Assembly: GCA_977006965.1 (NCBI GenBank)
Contig: OZ345385.1
Span: 1 to 64,000, forward strand
Origin: Phymatolithon calcareum
Taxonomy: Eukaryota > Rhodophyta > Florideophyceae > Hapalidiales
Reading direction: 5' to 3'
Length of the DNA stretch: 64,000 nucleotides
Part shown: in pieces, positions 44,831 to 54,961 of the stretch
How positions within the stretch are numbered: the first letter of the stretch is position 1
Layout: every line of letters starts with the position of its first letter
Translations under genes and position numbers: made by a program
The notes under the pieces: generated by a model
What the model saw: only the letters and a program-made list of their open reading frames with translations
What the model was told of the DNA's origin: nothing
The model's database searches: none

Positions 44831-45384
44831 TCTTTCCTGAAAAACGTTAATCCAGAACTTTATTGCTGAGACGGGGGCTAAATTTCTCCTTCCTTTCATT
44901 CCGGGATTCAGTTTAGGCCTTTACCCCACTTCATGGCTTATTTGACGTACTTTCGTTACTAGTAAGAGCTCGTCTAACTCTTTTTCTACTTGCAGTTTGT
45001 TTTCCCCGACACTGTACCTTGGCATCGTGAGCTCAAGCGTCTTCACATGCTCTCTAGCTAAACACTCTTGAGATTGCAATGGAGATGTGCTTGAGCCGCT
45101 ACAGTTTACTGTGTCTTATAATACTCGAAATGCTACGACTAAACTCAGCCTCGGGGCTCTAAGTAAAAATACCCCCTTTCTGCTTCGATTGCTTCGAGTA
45201 GGAGTCGAAAAAGGGAGTTCAGCACAAGCGACCTCCAGTTTCTTCACTTTTTTCGGAACAGCATCTGGGGGAAGCTGACGTATGGACTCTGCATGCGAAT
45301 TAAAACCATTTTGCGGGGAATAAAACCGAAAGAAAGAGGGACCGACAAGATTCTCCATCCCTAGAACTAAAATTTGGGCAGTTG
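44831..45384 (-). mobile_element. LINE 3'-UTR relic (about 45,055-45,260)
   Basis: Around 45,057-45,140 the minus strand aligns at roughly 70% with the 3' UTR of the LINE end nested in LINE-C (38,395-38,490), for instance CATCTCCATTGCAATCTCA against CATCTCCCTTGCAGTCTCA. It is therefore an old LINE 3' end in minus orientation. No A tail or duplication survives. The rest of the interval holds nothing recognisable. Confidence 0.5.
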
Positions 45385-45880
45385 GCTTAGGAGCGGGCGC
45401 ACTGCGGGCTGTCGCGCTTTATACTCGGTCTATCGAAGACAGCATGAATGTTAAGTACATGCTTGCCTTAGCGGAGTTATTTCAAGAGGCGATGGTGCGG
45501 TGGCCAAAGATGCGTCCGGCACCGCTTATTTTTATAATCGAGCCATGGACGAGAGTCCAGTAGTGGATGACATTCACCGTTTGGGACTGCTCCTCCAGGA
45601 AGGAGGTGAAGGCATGTTGTCCAATCTGCAGCGCGCCGTACAGCTGTTCGCAAGAGTAATGGATGAAGCCAACAACGCATCAGCTCGTTGCTGTGCAAGA
45701 CACTTGCTCCAGTCCGGTGTTAAGGGTCTGGCTGCAGGTCTGCACATCGAAGTGCGTGTGTCCATTCACGGGGCTGCTATGTTTAATCGTACGAATTTGC
45801 TGGTTGAGGGCGCTGGTGGTGCACTAACTGATCCTTTTCACACAAAAGAACTTCGAACAAGCCCGTGCACTAACCCGTAG
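45385..45880 (+). pseudogene. Second Sel1-like repeat relic
   Basis: Begins in one frame with ALRAVALYTRSIEDSMNVKY and LALAELFQ, then after a frameshift near 45,485 continues as ASGTAYFYNRAMDESPVV, LGLLLQEGGEGMLSNLQRAV and ARHLLQSGVKGL. The spacing and the helix pairs match the Sel1 units at 24.4-25.3 kb, with weaker G-x-EG(V/M) cores. The last 60 codons (from about 45,700) are no longer repeat-like. It is a separate copy of the same repeat family. Confidence 0.6.
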
Positions 45881-46410
45881 AATAGTTCTGTTAAGAACAC
45901 GAATAAATCATGCAATGACTTTAAGTAAAAATGTTGAATGAGTGAGCTTGGATTATATCGTGCTCCGCGCTGTGGATTTGTACATCACACTTGGCCATTT
46001 CTTCCTACTTGTTTCCTATGTTGCCTTGCAATCTGCATACGTGCGTGTACTAGCGCTGTGCATGAGTCGCAGCAGAGTGAGAAAACTCCTGACACCAAGA
46101 AGAGGAAAGGCTAGGTTCATCACATCAAAGCACCGAGCGTGGACATATGTTTAAAATTCCTCAGATGTGAATTGCCAGTGGAGCATAAAAGATTCGCTTT
46201 TTGTCGTGGAACTGCTGCTAGCTATTGCAGCAGCGAATTTTAGAGGCTTTCTTCTCACAACTGTGACCCAAGAAACACAACCATTACTATTGGCTATTGA
46301 GAATAGTTGCATGTCTGATTGGGGGTCGACATAGATTACGTGTGCTTTTCTAGTCAGAGTAGCTGGATGCTGGCAACTGTGATTGCTACACGTTACTCAA
46401 TAATGGGTTT
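45881..46410. other. No recognisable gene
   Basis: A 70-codon plus-strand frame (45,942-46,154) with one hydrophobic stretch has no known relative. Confidence 0.4.
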
Positions 46411-47000
46411 ATGAGTCGATGGCGATCAGCGCCTCACGCACAGAGCCCTCTGATTTGAGAACCTTACTTTTGCCTGGTTTTGTGTTCCACCTCATAGAAT
46501 TCTCCTCCGCCCATTTCGTGGATATGTCAAGAAGCTTTTGCATTCCTTTAAAGTCCTTGGCCTGCAGAAGCACGTCGTCCGCGACCAACTACGCTGGATG
46601 CTCTGAAACAGCTTTCGTAACTTTTCCGGGGGCTTCGGCGAACGCATCCATGAATAAGTTGTGTAAGCACGGACTGAGTGGGGATCCCTGTGGAGCCGCT
46701 CGGTCAATAATGCACCATGTTTTCGTTTTATCACCTGCGGACGTAATCCATGACAGCTTCAGAAGGTAGGCTACCATGTTTGTTATATTTTCAGGTAACA
46801 AGGTGGTCAGCTGCGCAATGAGAATGCCCCTTGGCACACTGTCATATGCTGCAGACAGGTCGAGAACTGCGACATAATGGTGCCCATTTTTCATGTAATT
46901 TTTTGCACGTATTATCGCTAGGTACGTGCTCTTGTCCCTCTGGAAACCCAGCTGCGCTTTGTTGAATCGGAAGTGATCTCTTCGAATTCTTAGGAGGCGG
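46411..47000 (-). pseudogene. LINE-E reverse transcriptase fragment
   Basis: Minus strand: FNKAQLGFQRDKSTYLAIIR, motif A (VLDLSAAYDSVPRG), motif B (APQGSPLSPCLHNLFMD), then an in-frame TAG directly before motif C (VADDVLLQAKDF) and the thumb start (WAEENSMRWNTKPGKSK). It ends at a stop near 46,411. The first residue of motif B is Ala where LINE-A, -B and -C have Gly-Val. No C-terminal domain follows. It is a separate subfamily from LINE-A and LINE-C. Confidence 0.85.
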
Positions 47001-47179
47001 TCCTGTTCATCTTGGTCTTGCTGTTCTTTGCCATTCTAGGTTCGGGTTACATTTTGTTCCATCGATACTCGCAAGACGCCGATTCCGTAGACATGTTGCT
47101 TCTTCGCCGTGTTCTTATCATTTCGTCTGTAGTTCCTCCGGACTGTAGCTTGAGTTATCGGGCAATTCTTCCTTGATTG

Positions 47180-48306
47180 CGTTAGCGCAATTTCAAGTTT
47201 ATTCTACAGAGCCCTTCTGAATTCCGTATGCTGGAAAAATTGATGTCTGTTGTTTCGACATGACGGGAACGTTAACCACTGATTCTATTAATGCGGCGGG
47301 GGTCGCAGTACCGTTGCGTCGCGTTGATGATGTCTCAAATGCCAAAGCAGATACTGAGGGCGAGCTTGACCAAAAGTGCAATGGTGAGATTGAGCCCTTA
47401 TGTGCTGAATATGCCTTGATTCCGGTGACAGAAGCTTCACAGGATTCAAGTTTGGCTCTCGCTGCTTGTCACTCACTGTTCTATGTGGACAGAGATTTGA
47501 TTTGTGGCCCTCTCGAGCTTGCGGCACTCGAGGCTGTAGAGTGGAATTCTGGGCGCGGGGGTCTTGCTTTCCGAAGCGCGACGGATCAGCATCTGCATCT
47601 TGTCGGATTGTCCGACGTTTCCGTTTTAATTCAGAGCTGCAAAGGATGAGTGTTGTCGCAGCGATTCCCGAAAAGTGATTCGGAAGCTGAGAAAAGCTAT
47701 TCATCATGCCATCAAGATTACCGGCGATGCAAAGTTGGCAGCTACGCATGTGACAAAACAGGTCGGTATGGCTACAAGAAGTGTGCTGATATTAAAAAAA
47801 GCGTGATTTATATTTGCAATCACACTTTGGAGCTAGCACTCAGCCCTGGAGAGGGTGAGTGCTAGCTCTGGCAAACGGAAAAAGGGTTTCGTTCCGGACC
47901 GAATTCCCGACTTGTGCAAACAATTTGACCTATGTGTTTCCGGACCTACTATGGACGAAGCTGTCAAGAGCTTCCCCGAAGTCGGAAAGATGCTGCATCA
48001 CATCATGGTTTATGCTCGCATGTTGCCAGATCAAAAGGAAAGGTCCTCACATGCCTGAAGGATGCACGGCTTTATACCGTCATGTGTGGTGATGGCACAA
48101 ACGATGTCGGAGCCTTGAAAAAGGCGCGTTTCGGTGTTGTGCTGTTGTCCTCGTCAAATAGTGGGCAGAACAAATCTTCGATCAGTCCTCTTGGACAATC
48201 AACTGCCGAGAAACAGCAGCACAAGAATCAATTGAAAAAGTCACCGATGCTCATGGGAAAAATTAGAGCTCTGTTCGACAGCGAAAGAGTCCACGGCAAA
48301 AATTAG
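47180..48306 (+). pseudogene. P5A-type ATPase (SPF1/ATP13A1) pseudogene
   Basis: The reading is IPYAGKIDVCCF, then DMTGTLTTDSI, where the phosphorylated Asp is present but the invariant Lys of DKTGT is Met. Next come LALAACHSLFYVDRDLICG, PLELAALEAVEW, the nucleotide-domain piece [63 protein letters not shown] and [17 protein letters not shown]. These are P-type ATPase motifs with the sequence flavour of the ER P5A pumps, which remove mislocalised membrane helices. A TGA (47,218-47,220) precedes the phosphorylation site, at least three frameshifts follow, and both membrane ends are missing. Confidence 0.88.
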
Positions 48307-48684
48307 CACTCCTTTGAATCCTTATTGTGCTATGACCGGACAGTATGATACACCAGACTGTTCTATTTCATGTTTGGCGCCTTCAGGTACTAAACTTTAG
48401 TTGCTTACATAACGACACTAAGAAGCTCTGCCGTCAACACAGCTCTCTTTCCCTGTCGGCAGCCAGTATTTACACGCCATCATTCGACTATACTGGTGTT
48501 GTGGATATATGTAAAAGCCGGTACGCACCCTCTCTCATACGTACTGCGTGCATCCAGGAAACGCCAAACGGCTAGAATTATGTGCGAATCATACTGTAGC
48601 GGTCTGGCTGATACGCACGTAATTCTAGTCCTTTGGCGTTTCCTCGCTGCACCCAGTGCACACACCATTGTCCCCAGTCAAAAG
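48307..48684. other. No recognisable gene
   Basis: Two copies of a TAGAATTA/TAATTCTAG inverted motif and the imperfect pair CCAGGAAACGCCAAACGGC / CCTTTGGCGTTTCCTCG form a weak inverted repeat at about 48,550-48,650, just before the two palindromes. Confidence 0.4.
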
Positions 48685-48748
48685 TGGCGGTTCGTAAAGG
48701 ACCAATGCTTTAATTTAAATTAAAGCATTGGTCTTTTACGAACCGCCA
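48685..48748. repeat. 64-bp near-perfect palindrome
   Basis: Arms 48,685-48,716 and 48,717-48,748 are reverse complements with one mismatch and no spacer. The centre is AATTTAAATT. The arm contains CCAATGCTTT, which is also inside the terminal inverted repeat of the MITE at 43.2 kb. As single-stranded DNA or RNA it would fold into a 32-bp hairpin. Confidence 0.95.
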
Positions 48749-48779
48749 TTCGAGAGCAGGAATTCCTGCTCTCGAATGG
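48746..48779. repeat. 34-bp perfect palindrome abutting the first
   Basis: Arms 48,746-48,762 and 48,763-48,779 match perfectly with no spacer; the centre is GGAATTCC. It overlaps the end of the previous palindrome by three bases. Confidence 0.97.
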
Positions 48780-48803
48780 ATCAATGGCATAGAATGACAT
48801 GTT

Positions 48804-50813
48804 CTAGTTTGTCATTGGCCACAGAACGCAACGGACATGTGCAAGCGCCGCGCCAAGTGCACTATCATACGATGTGCCTCCGTCGGGTAAAAAGTGCCCT
48901 GTTGGTTCCCCATATCGTCGAAGAAAACCATCACGAGCAAGCTTCTTGAAGGAGTCTGAGAAGTGCTCGCCCTGCATATCGATCAGGTCTACTGGCTGCG
49001 TATGGCAATGCAACCTGACGCCATCCAAGCAGTAAGCGTGCAGTCTGCCCTCATTCCCACTGCTCACCATACCCGTCGTCACTGGATTAACGCAGCTGTC
49101 TTCCGTCGATGACACGAACAATTTGGCCATTATGCTCAATCCGTTCGCCGGACTCATCACTCTCAGTAAGGTCCCAAAACCGATCGATGCGCCGATCTTT
49201 GGATTTCGTCGAAGAGCTCCAGCTACGTTTTCGTTCCTTCGTGACGTCTCGGAGCCGCCTCCCATCGCCACTCGCCGCACAACAATTTGGCTATGTTCTC
49301 CTGTCCGTGCCGAAAACCGATCCTGTGCGGCACCCCTGCTCTTGATGCACTGTGCCCGCGCCCGTGCAATTTCCACGTATCTCTGCTTGTGTCTAATGTT
49401 TTGACACCGTGTGCCGCGCATTCTGCCCATCCTTTTCTCTTTGCATCGTCGATTGCTCGCTCCATCCTACGACTTATGTGAAGAGCGCAGCGTATTTGCG
49501 TGGAGGTGCTGGTGACATCGCGTTTCTCAAACCGTGCAATGTTCTCTTTCCAGGTGCTGCGCGCCCTTGTGCTGCACCCGAACGACGATGAAAGAGTATT
49601 GATGGTAAACAACGAAGGCTAATGGGACGTGCCATATCGTGCGTTCGATGTCATCAAGCATGGTAATATACAGCTTCTTGCGAGTTGGCTGAACGAAATC
49701 TTTGGCGTTGATCTCTTCCTGCACCAGTTCTTTCCTGTCGCGGATTTGGTGGAGCCATCGCGTGATTACCGTCTCGGATGCAAGGAGAAAATCAAGTTAG
49801 GGACAACAGGCTTCATCCTAATCGATTCATGTCCAGATGACGTCTCACTGCCCGATCATTGGGCTTGGAAACACGCTAAATTCGTTCGTGACCTCAAAGT
49901 AGAGAAGGAATACAACGGGCTGGAACATATGCTCTGTGTTTGCGTGACTACTTGAACCAAGACGAGAGTCTAATGCGAGACCTGGTGCAACCTCGTCAAC
50001 AGTGCGGATGGCGTAGAAGAGCGTGCAAATGTTCTTTGGCCTACTCGGGCCCGCACGATTATGCCGTCTCCATGTTTCTGCTTTCGCTTCCGAAATCTTG
50101 GCATCGCAGCGCGGCGTCCGCCATTCAATCAACCTTTTCTGTGAAGCAGTATTTTCCACAACTGTCTCGCCATAAGCGTGCCTGTTGAGAATTGAACAGT
50201 GCGCTGATTTATTTCCGATCCTCGACATTGCCCCTCTGTGGCCGGGTGTGAACTTCTCGCGCTGCGGTACACTTCTGTCGTATGCTGCTCTTCAAATTGA
50301 CGGAACTACTACATCGTGGACACAAATAGCGCATCCAGCTTTTCTCGCGCATGTAACACTCATCCATTGCATTCTCATGAGCTTTGCTGCCCACCGAAAG
50401 CTCTGACGCTGTCCCAGAATGCATGCCAATTGCCAATCCGGCGTGCACATGCACCTGTGATCCGCACACACCCTGGCAACTCACGATATTCTGCACTTCC
50501 TCCTTGCATACCCTTTGCCTGCAAATGTCGTGCATGACAGGCGACATACCCTGCACGAACGGTACATGCCTTGGCATTGTGCATACCCGCGATCCACGCT
50601 CCGAAGAGCACATTACTCTCGTCTTTCCCCCATCTCGTTCCAATCGTAGCATCGTGCGTAGCTATCGCAACGGATGGCTCTGCCTACTTGCACCCGATGC
50701 TCTGTCAATCTCATCGACAATGCTTGTCTCGCGCACCCACCGATGCATCCCAACCCTGTTGTGGTCGCATATGGTCCAGTCCTTGGCTCAAGTATTTTGC
50801 TCACGTTAGACAA
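48804..50813 (-). CDS. Unassigned minus-strand coding-like region (several frames)
   Basis: A 208-codon ATG frame (49,430-48,804), preceded by frames at 49,612-49,223, 50,228-49,845, 50,652-50,209 and 50,813-50,613, runs in one direction. The longest begins MGRMRGTRCQNIRHKQRYVE, has a helical middle (GFGTLLRVMSPANGLSIMAK) and ends GTSYDSALGAALAHVRCVLW. The 50.2-50.65 kb frame is Cys/His-rich (CGSQVHVHAGLAIGMHSG, RYLCPRCSSS), possibly zinc-binding. They may be pieces of one broken gene or transposon. No family was recognised. Plus-strand frames of up to 141 codons over the same DNA look like shadows. Confidence 0.3.
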
Positions 50814-51409
50814 AACTCCTCTGACGATGACGAGGTAGAGTGCCGTTTTCTTGGGTCGTGTCGATCCGTGCCGAATACCATCGTATCATCGCCCATTGCC
50901 ACAAATGCCGATGCCTCTGTTGCTTTCGCTGTACCAGCGGTTGGGTATGCACTAAAAATGTCGTCGAGCTTCAAGTCCACTACGCTGGGACGCAAGCTGT
51001 TTAACTTCTGTGACAGCGGTTCCGCTCCTTCTTGATTAGTGTCGTTGATGTTGGACTGCGAGGAAAAGATCACTGTGAGGTGCGGCGGTGCGTCCAAAAG
51101 CCCGGCAAGGGTCGGTAGAATGCGCAGATGGCTTGAAGTCGGATGCGGAATTGATTTTAAAACTATCCTATCATCATACCTGAGCTGGTTTGAAGAATTG
51201 CATTCCTTTCCTCCAAGTCTGATGACTCGCAACTTATTCGCGCTACCAGCGGCAAGTATTTGCTTAATGTTCACCTTGTCGTTAAGAATTGCGATTTTAG
51301 GCTCAGTGCCGAACCCGCAATCGATATCTATGTACCCGCTCGGCGTTCCAGTGAGATTGGTCGTTTTGAAGGCGCTCATGGTGTCGCTCTTTTTGTACCT
51401 GTTCTCCAC
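50801..51409 (-). CDS. Unassigned 202-residue protein
   Basis: An intact frame from an ATG at 51,409 to a stop at 50,801. The product opens with MENRYKKSDTMSAFKTTNLT and contains a segment that resembles a small beta-rich domain (GYIDIDCGFGTEPKIAILND, then NKLRVIRLGGKECNSS). It continues with a Pro/Ser-rich middle and ends in a low-complexity DRHDPRKRHSTSSSSEEFCL. There is no signal or membrane segment. Its start lies just outside the left arm of the 2-kb inverted repeat, so it may be part of, or disrupted by, that element. No family was recognised. Confidence 0.45.
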   Translation of the reverse strand: MENRYKKSDTMSAFKTTNLTGTPSGYIDIDCGFGTEPKIAILNDKVNIKQILAAGSANKLRVIRLGGKECNSSNQLRYDDRIVLKSIPHPTSSHLRILPTLAGLLDAPPHLTVIFSSQSNINDTNQEGAEPLSQKLNSLRPSVVDLKLDDIFSAYPTAGTAKATEASAFVAMGDDTMVFGTDRHDPRKRHSTSSSSEEFCLT

Positions 51410-51773
51410 GACGGATTATTGTTCTCAAACTCTTTGATAGGATTAATTTTATTGTCGTCCATTTCATTGTCTCACTCAATAGGGATGAGAATGCTAAACT
51501 ACTATAAAATTGACGACTTTGATTTAAAAAAACAATTATTCTTAAAATCTCCACAGCCGTCAATTTTACAGTTGTTCATACGCATCTATTGGTCGCTCAT
51601 TATCCGCCTAAGGAAAGCAGCCCCAAGCGCCAGCAGATGCGTTGGTAACTTTTAATTAAAAATCTACCTTTCTTCTTCTTCATTATCCGCCTAAAAACAA
51701 GAGGGCATATTCACAACTCTCAGCTGGAAATTAAGTTCCATCCCGTTCAGTTCATGAACAGTATTCCCTCGGG

Positions 51774-52196
51774 TCACATCGTATCCGGTACATGGCCTTC
51801 GTGGCGAGACCCAAATGGCTCAGGACAGGCTTCGTCCCAACCAGATAATACTTCCTCAATCATTGCCACAATAGACCAGCCAAGGCCTGGTTCCGATTGC
51901 TCATTATCATGGAAATGTGAAACCTCGGTGTCGACTGCATTGGAGCTACAAAAATTGCAGAAATCCTCGTCCACTATGTCACCCAACACCGAGAAAACTC
52001 CTGTAGATTCCCCTCCATCTCCTTGCATATGTTCCTCACAACACAGACCGTGCTGTTTCGATGATTGAATGGCGAAATTATCAGACCTAGCAATGCATAG
52101 GGAAACCATGTTTGTTTTCGAGAAGGACAGTTTCGGATGATCTTGCAGGTAGAAGTGGGTGGTTGTTGGCCTCACAACAAGAAGCTGGGGGTACAC
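51774..52196 (-). CDS. Inverted-repeat ORF, left-arm copy (140 codons)
   Basis: An open frame that begins at a GTG and can be extended some ten codons upstream but has no ATG. Its product contains TTTHFYLQDHPKLSFSKTN, SDNFAIQSSKQHG, an acidic middle (GVFSVLGDIVDEDF) and the ending SEPGLGWSIVAMIEEVLSGW DEACPEPFGSRHEGHVPD. It differs from the right-arm copy at about 11 of 140 residues and neither copy has a stop. The function is unknown. The opposite strand also has a 104-codon frame here, but its right-arm counterpart is interrupted. Confidence 0.4.
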   Translation of the reverse strand: MYPQLLVVRPTTTHFYLQDHPKLSFSKTNMVSLCIARSDNFAIQSSKQHGLCCEEHMQGDGGESTGVFSVLGDIVDEDFCNFCSSNAVDTEVSHFHDNEQSEPGLGWSIVAMIEEVLSGWDEACPEPFGSRHEGHVPDTM

Positions 52197-52231
52197 CTCT
52201 GACTTATGAAGGTTTCGGAGTAGATTCTAAT

Positions 52232-52420
52232 TTAGAAATTCGAGCCTCTGGGAACACCTCCATATTTGGGTGACATGCAATGTAATATTTGCGATTTGTC
52301 CTGCAAGATTTCTAACTCTACACGAAACATAACCATTTCATGCTCTGCAGTGCATGAACATGTCCGGCAGGCAGCATGTTGACCAAGATTTTTTCCCGAG
52401 CTCCGGGGAAGGTCATACAC
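52232..52420 (-). CDS. Inverted-repeat upstream frame, left copy
   Basis: A 62-codon ATG frame, MYDLPRSSGKNLGQHAACRT followed by CSCTAEHEMVMFRVELEILQ and HCMSPKYGGVPRGSNF. It has a Cys/His cluster and a short helix. It lies directly upstream of the 140-codon frame in another phase, so the two could be exons or a frameshifted single gene. Confidence 0.3.
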   Translation of the reverse strand: MYDLPRSSGKNLGQHAACRTCSCTAEHEMVMFRVELEILQDKSQILHCMSPKYGGVPRGSNF

Positions 52421-52552
52421 GAAACCGCAGTAGCGTTGTGCACAATTGAGAGCACTGCTGAGGCAGCTTCTATCGCCTGGGATCCCAATACGGATACCGG
52501 GGTAATAGGTTTCTAGCTAGCCATGTTGTTTTTCCTTTCTTTAAATCGAGAG

Positions 52553-52650
52553 TTTTATTTACAAGAAAACAACACATCTGTTGAAACTTTACTAGTGTCA
52601 AGAGGTTTTGCCCGGAGTCTGTCTAAAAATGAGTTCTTTTTTAAATAATA
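52553..52650. other. Spacer of the inverted repeat
   Basis: About 98 bp of AT-rich unique sequence between the arms; no feature was recognised. Confidence 0.85.
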
Positions 52651-52782
52651 ATCTCGATTTGAAAAAAGGAAAAACAACATGGCTAGCTAGAAACCTATTA
52701 CCCCGGTATCCGTATTGGGATACCAGGCCATAGAAGCTGCCTCATCAGTGCTCTCACTTGTGCAACACGTTACTGCGGTTTC

Positions 52783-53031
52783 GTGTATCACCTTTCCCGG
52801 AGCTCAGGAAATCGTTTTGGTCAACATGCCGCTCGCCAGACATGTTCATGCACTGTAGAGCATGAAATTGTTATGTTTCGTGTAGAGTTAAAAATCTTGC
52901 AGGACAAATCGCAAATATTACATTGCATGTCACCCAAATATGGAGGGGTTGCCAGAGGCTCGAATTTCTACATTCGAATCTACTCTGAAAACCTTATAAG
53001 TCAAAGGTGCACCCCCAGCTACTTGTTGTGA
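52783..53031 (+). CDS. Inverted-repeat upstream frame, right copy
   Basis: The right-arm counterpart of the left upstream frame (MYHLSRSSGNRFGQHAARQT and so on), 82 codons here because the stop after RGSNF is a sense codon. It overlaps the 140-codon frame by 25 bases. Confidence 0.3.
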   Translation: MYHLSRSSGNRFGQHAARQTCSCTVEHEIVMFRVELKILQDKSQILHCMSPKYGGVARGSNFYIRIYSENLISQRCTPSYLL

Positions 53032-53429
53032 AGCCAACAACCACCCACTTCTACCTGCAAGATCATCCGAAACTGTCCTTCTCGAAAACAAACATGATTT
53101 CCCTTTGCATTGCTAGGTCTGATAATTTCGCCATTCAATCATCGAAACAGCACGGACGTCGTTGTGAGAAACATATGCAAGGAGATGGAGGAGAATCTGC
53201 AGGAGTTTTCTCGGTGTTGGGTGACATAGTGAATGAGGATTTCTGGAATTTTTGTAGTTCCAATGCAGTCGACACCGAGGTTTCACATTTCCATTATAAT
53301 GAGCAATCGGAACCAGGCCTTGGCTGGTCTATTGTGGCAATGATTGAGGAAGTATTATCTGGTTGGGACGAAGCCTGTCCTGAGCCATTTGGGTCTCGCC
53401 ACGAAGGCCATGTACCGGATACGATGTGA
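53007..53429 (+). CDS. Inverted-repeat ORF, right-arm copy (140 codons)
   Basis: Counterpart of the left-arm frame, about 92% identical at the protein level and also GTG-initiated. Differences include Cys to Trp near NEDFWNFCSSN and a charge change near the middle (RRCEKHMQG). Preservation of the frame in both arms suggests either youth or past selection. It could belong to a fold-back transposon or be an exon of a gene whose start is elsewhere. Confidence 0.4.
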   Translation: MHPQLLVVKPTTTHFYLQDHPKLSFSKTNMISLCIARSDNFAIQSSKQHGRRCEKHMQGDGGESAGVFSVLGDIVNEDFWNFCSSNAVDTEVSHFHYNEQSEPGLGWSIVAMIEEVLSGWDEACPEPFGSRHEGHVPDTM

Positions 53430-53689
53430 CCCGAGGGAATACTGTTCATGAACTGAACGGGATGGAACTTAATTTCCAGATGAGAGTTGTGAGTATGCGC
53501 TCCTGTTTTTAGGCGGATAATGATGGACAAATAGATGCGTATGAACTACTGTAAAATTGACGACTCTCGAGATTTTAAAAATAAATGAACATTTTCATCC
53601 CTATTGAGTGAAACAACGACATAGACGAGAAAAAAATTGATCCTGTCAAAGAGGTTGAGAACAATAATGAAACGATATACTCACTTTCT

Positions 53690-54531
53690 ACCAATTTCGG
53701 TACTCGATACGTTGAGGAACTGAGTTGTGTTGATTTTCCGTCACTTCACTTTGAAATAGTAGTTGCGTTTATGGCTTGTATCGAATCGGGCAACAAGACC
53801 ACCGAGCAATATTTTGTCAAGTCGCAGGGGTCACTATAATAGCTGCTTATATTTCTCCCGATTTAAGCTCGCATAAAATGAAACAGTTCCTGTCAAGAGT
53901 CCAGAGTGCGACACGTGGGCCGTCAGTACTGATTGGGGACCTAAACTGTCGGCACAAGGCATGGGTACAGAAGCGGGGATGGCAAATCTCTTCTCCGGGT
54001 GGTCCAATATTCCACAGCCATGTATGCAAGGGAACAATCGCTCTGGCAGTACATCTGGCATAAGGCGAATGGATTGGGTCGAGTGATCACACACCAGTCA
54101 TCTGTAAGGTGGCAGCAAAACCCTGTGAAAGAGACGAGCAGCACCGTCTACCATTGAGTTCCAGAAAGAACCATCAGCTCCAAGAAAAAGCAGTTTCCGA
54201 ATATAAGTCAAGACTCCCGGGCAGCCATTCAAGATATATATAAAGTGGACACAATTGAATCGTATCAGAAGGCTTACAAGAACGCTTGTGCTATCATTAA
54301 CAAACCATGGATATTCAAGAAGTCAAGGAAGCCAAGAAGATTCAAAGAGTTCTGGACCAAAGAACTGGACGAACTTTCGAAGCTCCGAACGGGAGCCTAC
54401 AAGAAGGCACAGAGAAATAACCGAGTCAGTGACTGGGAAGCGCATAGGGACCTCGACAGGAAGGTAAAAAAGATGACCAAGGCGAACAGAAGGGCATGCT
54501 TCAAGAAATTCACTGACGACTTATCTGCCTC
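53690..54531 (+). pseudogene. LINE-B, endonuclease domain and linker
   Basis: The plus-strand frame at 53,776-54,063 gives VAGVTIIAAYISPDLSSHKM and VLIGDLNCRHKAWVQKRGW, the core of an AP-endonuclease-type (exonuclease/endonuclease/phosphatase) domain; GDLN-x-RH carries a metal/active-site Asp and Asn. SSDHTPVICKVA near 54,085 is the terminal SDH catalytic motif in another frame. The frame at 54,245-54,531 is the charged linker between endonuclease and reverse transcriptase (FKEFWTKELDELSKLRTGAY, ending FKKFTDDLSASS). The endonuclease N-terminus is not recognisable. The Ty3 element interrupts LINE-B directly after this segment. Confidence 0.82.
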
Positions 54532-54535
54532 AAGT

Positions 54536-54932
54536 GGCAGATGAGTCCCGAAACTCGGTACGAACTCGGCTAAACGCTAGCCACCAAGATCATCCGGAAG
54601 CTATTGTCACTTCTGAATCATGCGAAGGAATGGCTCTTCTTTTGCTCTAACCTGCTCTGCCTCCGACCGAATGGCGGAACTGCAAGTCACATTGTATACT
54701 GTTTCTAAATACTATCATAGGTAGCCATGTAACTACCAACACTTCGTGGTGCACTTCAGTAGGGTACCGATACCATATAAGGTAATACGTTTGTGTATGC
54801 CGTCCCGATACGTATAAGCCCAGAAAGAGTGCCGCCTAAGTGGGCGTGGTACATCTTACACGCAACGTGAAGTAAACAAAGAAAGGAGCAAGCGCATGAG
54901 CTTGCGTCCCGGCTAACACGAAATTGTCTACA
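54536..54932 (-). repeat. Ty3 3' LTR (left copy)
   Basis: The aligned part runs from AGATGAGTCCCGAAACTCGG to GAAATTGTCTACA. On the element's own strand the LTR starts TGTAGACAAT. The right copy ends TCTACA on that strand, giving a TGTAGA...TCTACA inverted terminus; in this left copy the outer three to four bases are altered (GGCAGA instead of TGTAGA on the plus strand). Confidence 0.95.
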
Positions 54933-54946
54933 GTGCCCCCTGCTGG
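54933..54946 (-). promoter_or_regulatory. Ty3 polypurine tract (plus-strand primer)
   Basis: On the element's strand CAGCAGGGGGCAC lies immediately before the 3' LTR, as expected of the RNase H-resistant primer for second-strand synthesis. Confidence 0.7.
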
Positions 54947-54961
54947 ATCACAGTTCGGTGA

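Larger units (their letters stand above)
51415..52552. repeat. Inverted repeat, left arm (about 1.1 kb)
   Basis: This arm is the reverse complement of 52,651-about 53,680 with roughly 90% identity. The inner limit is at ATCGAGA/TCTCGAT. The outer limit is approximate, near 51,415 and 53,680, where similarity fades around GAGAACAATAAT. A segment of about 60 bp near 51,620-51,690, containing a duplicated ATTATCCGCCTAA, is present only in this arm. Confidence 0.9.
52651..53680. repeat. Inverted repeat, right arm (about 1.0 kb)
   Basis: Mirror of the left arm, carrying the same two frames in the opposite orientation. LINE-B's recognisable endonuclease begins about 100 bp beyond its outer end. 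Confidence 0.9.
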
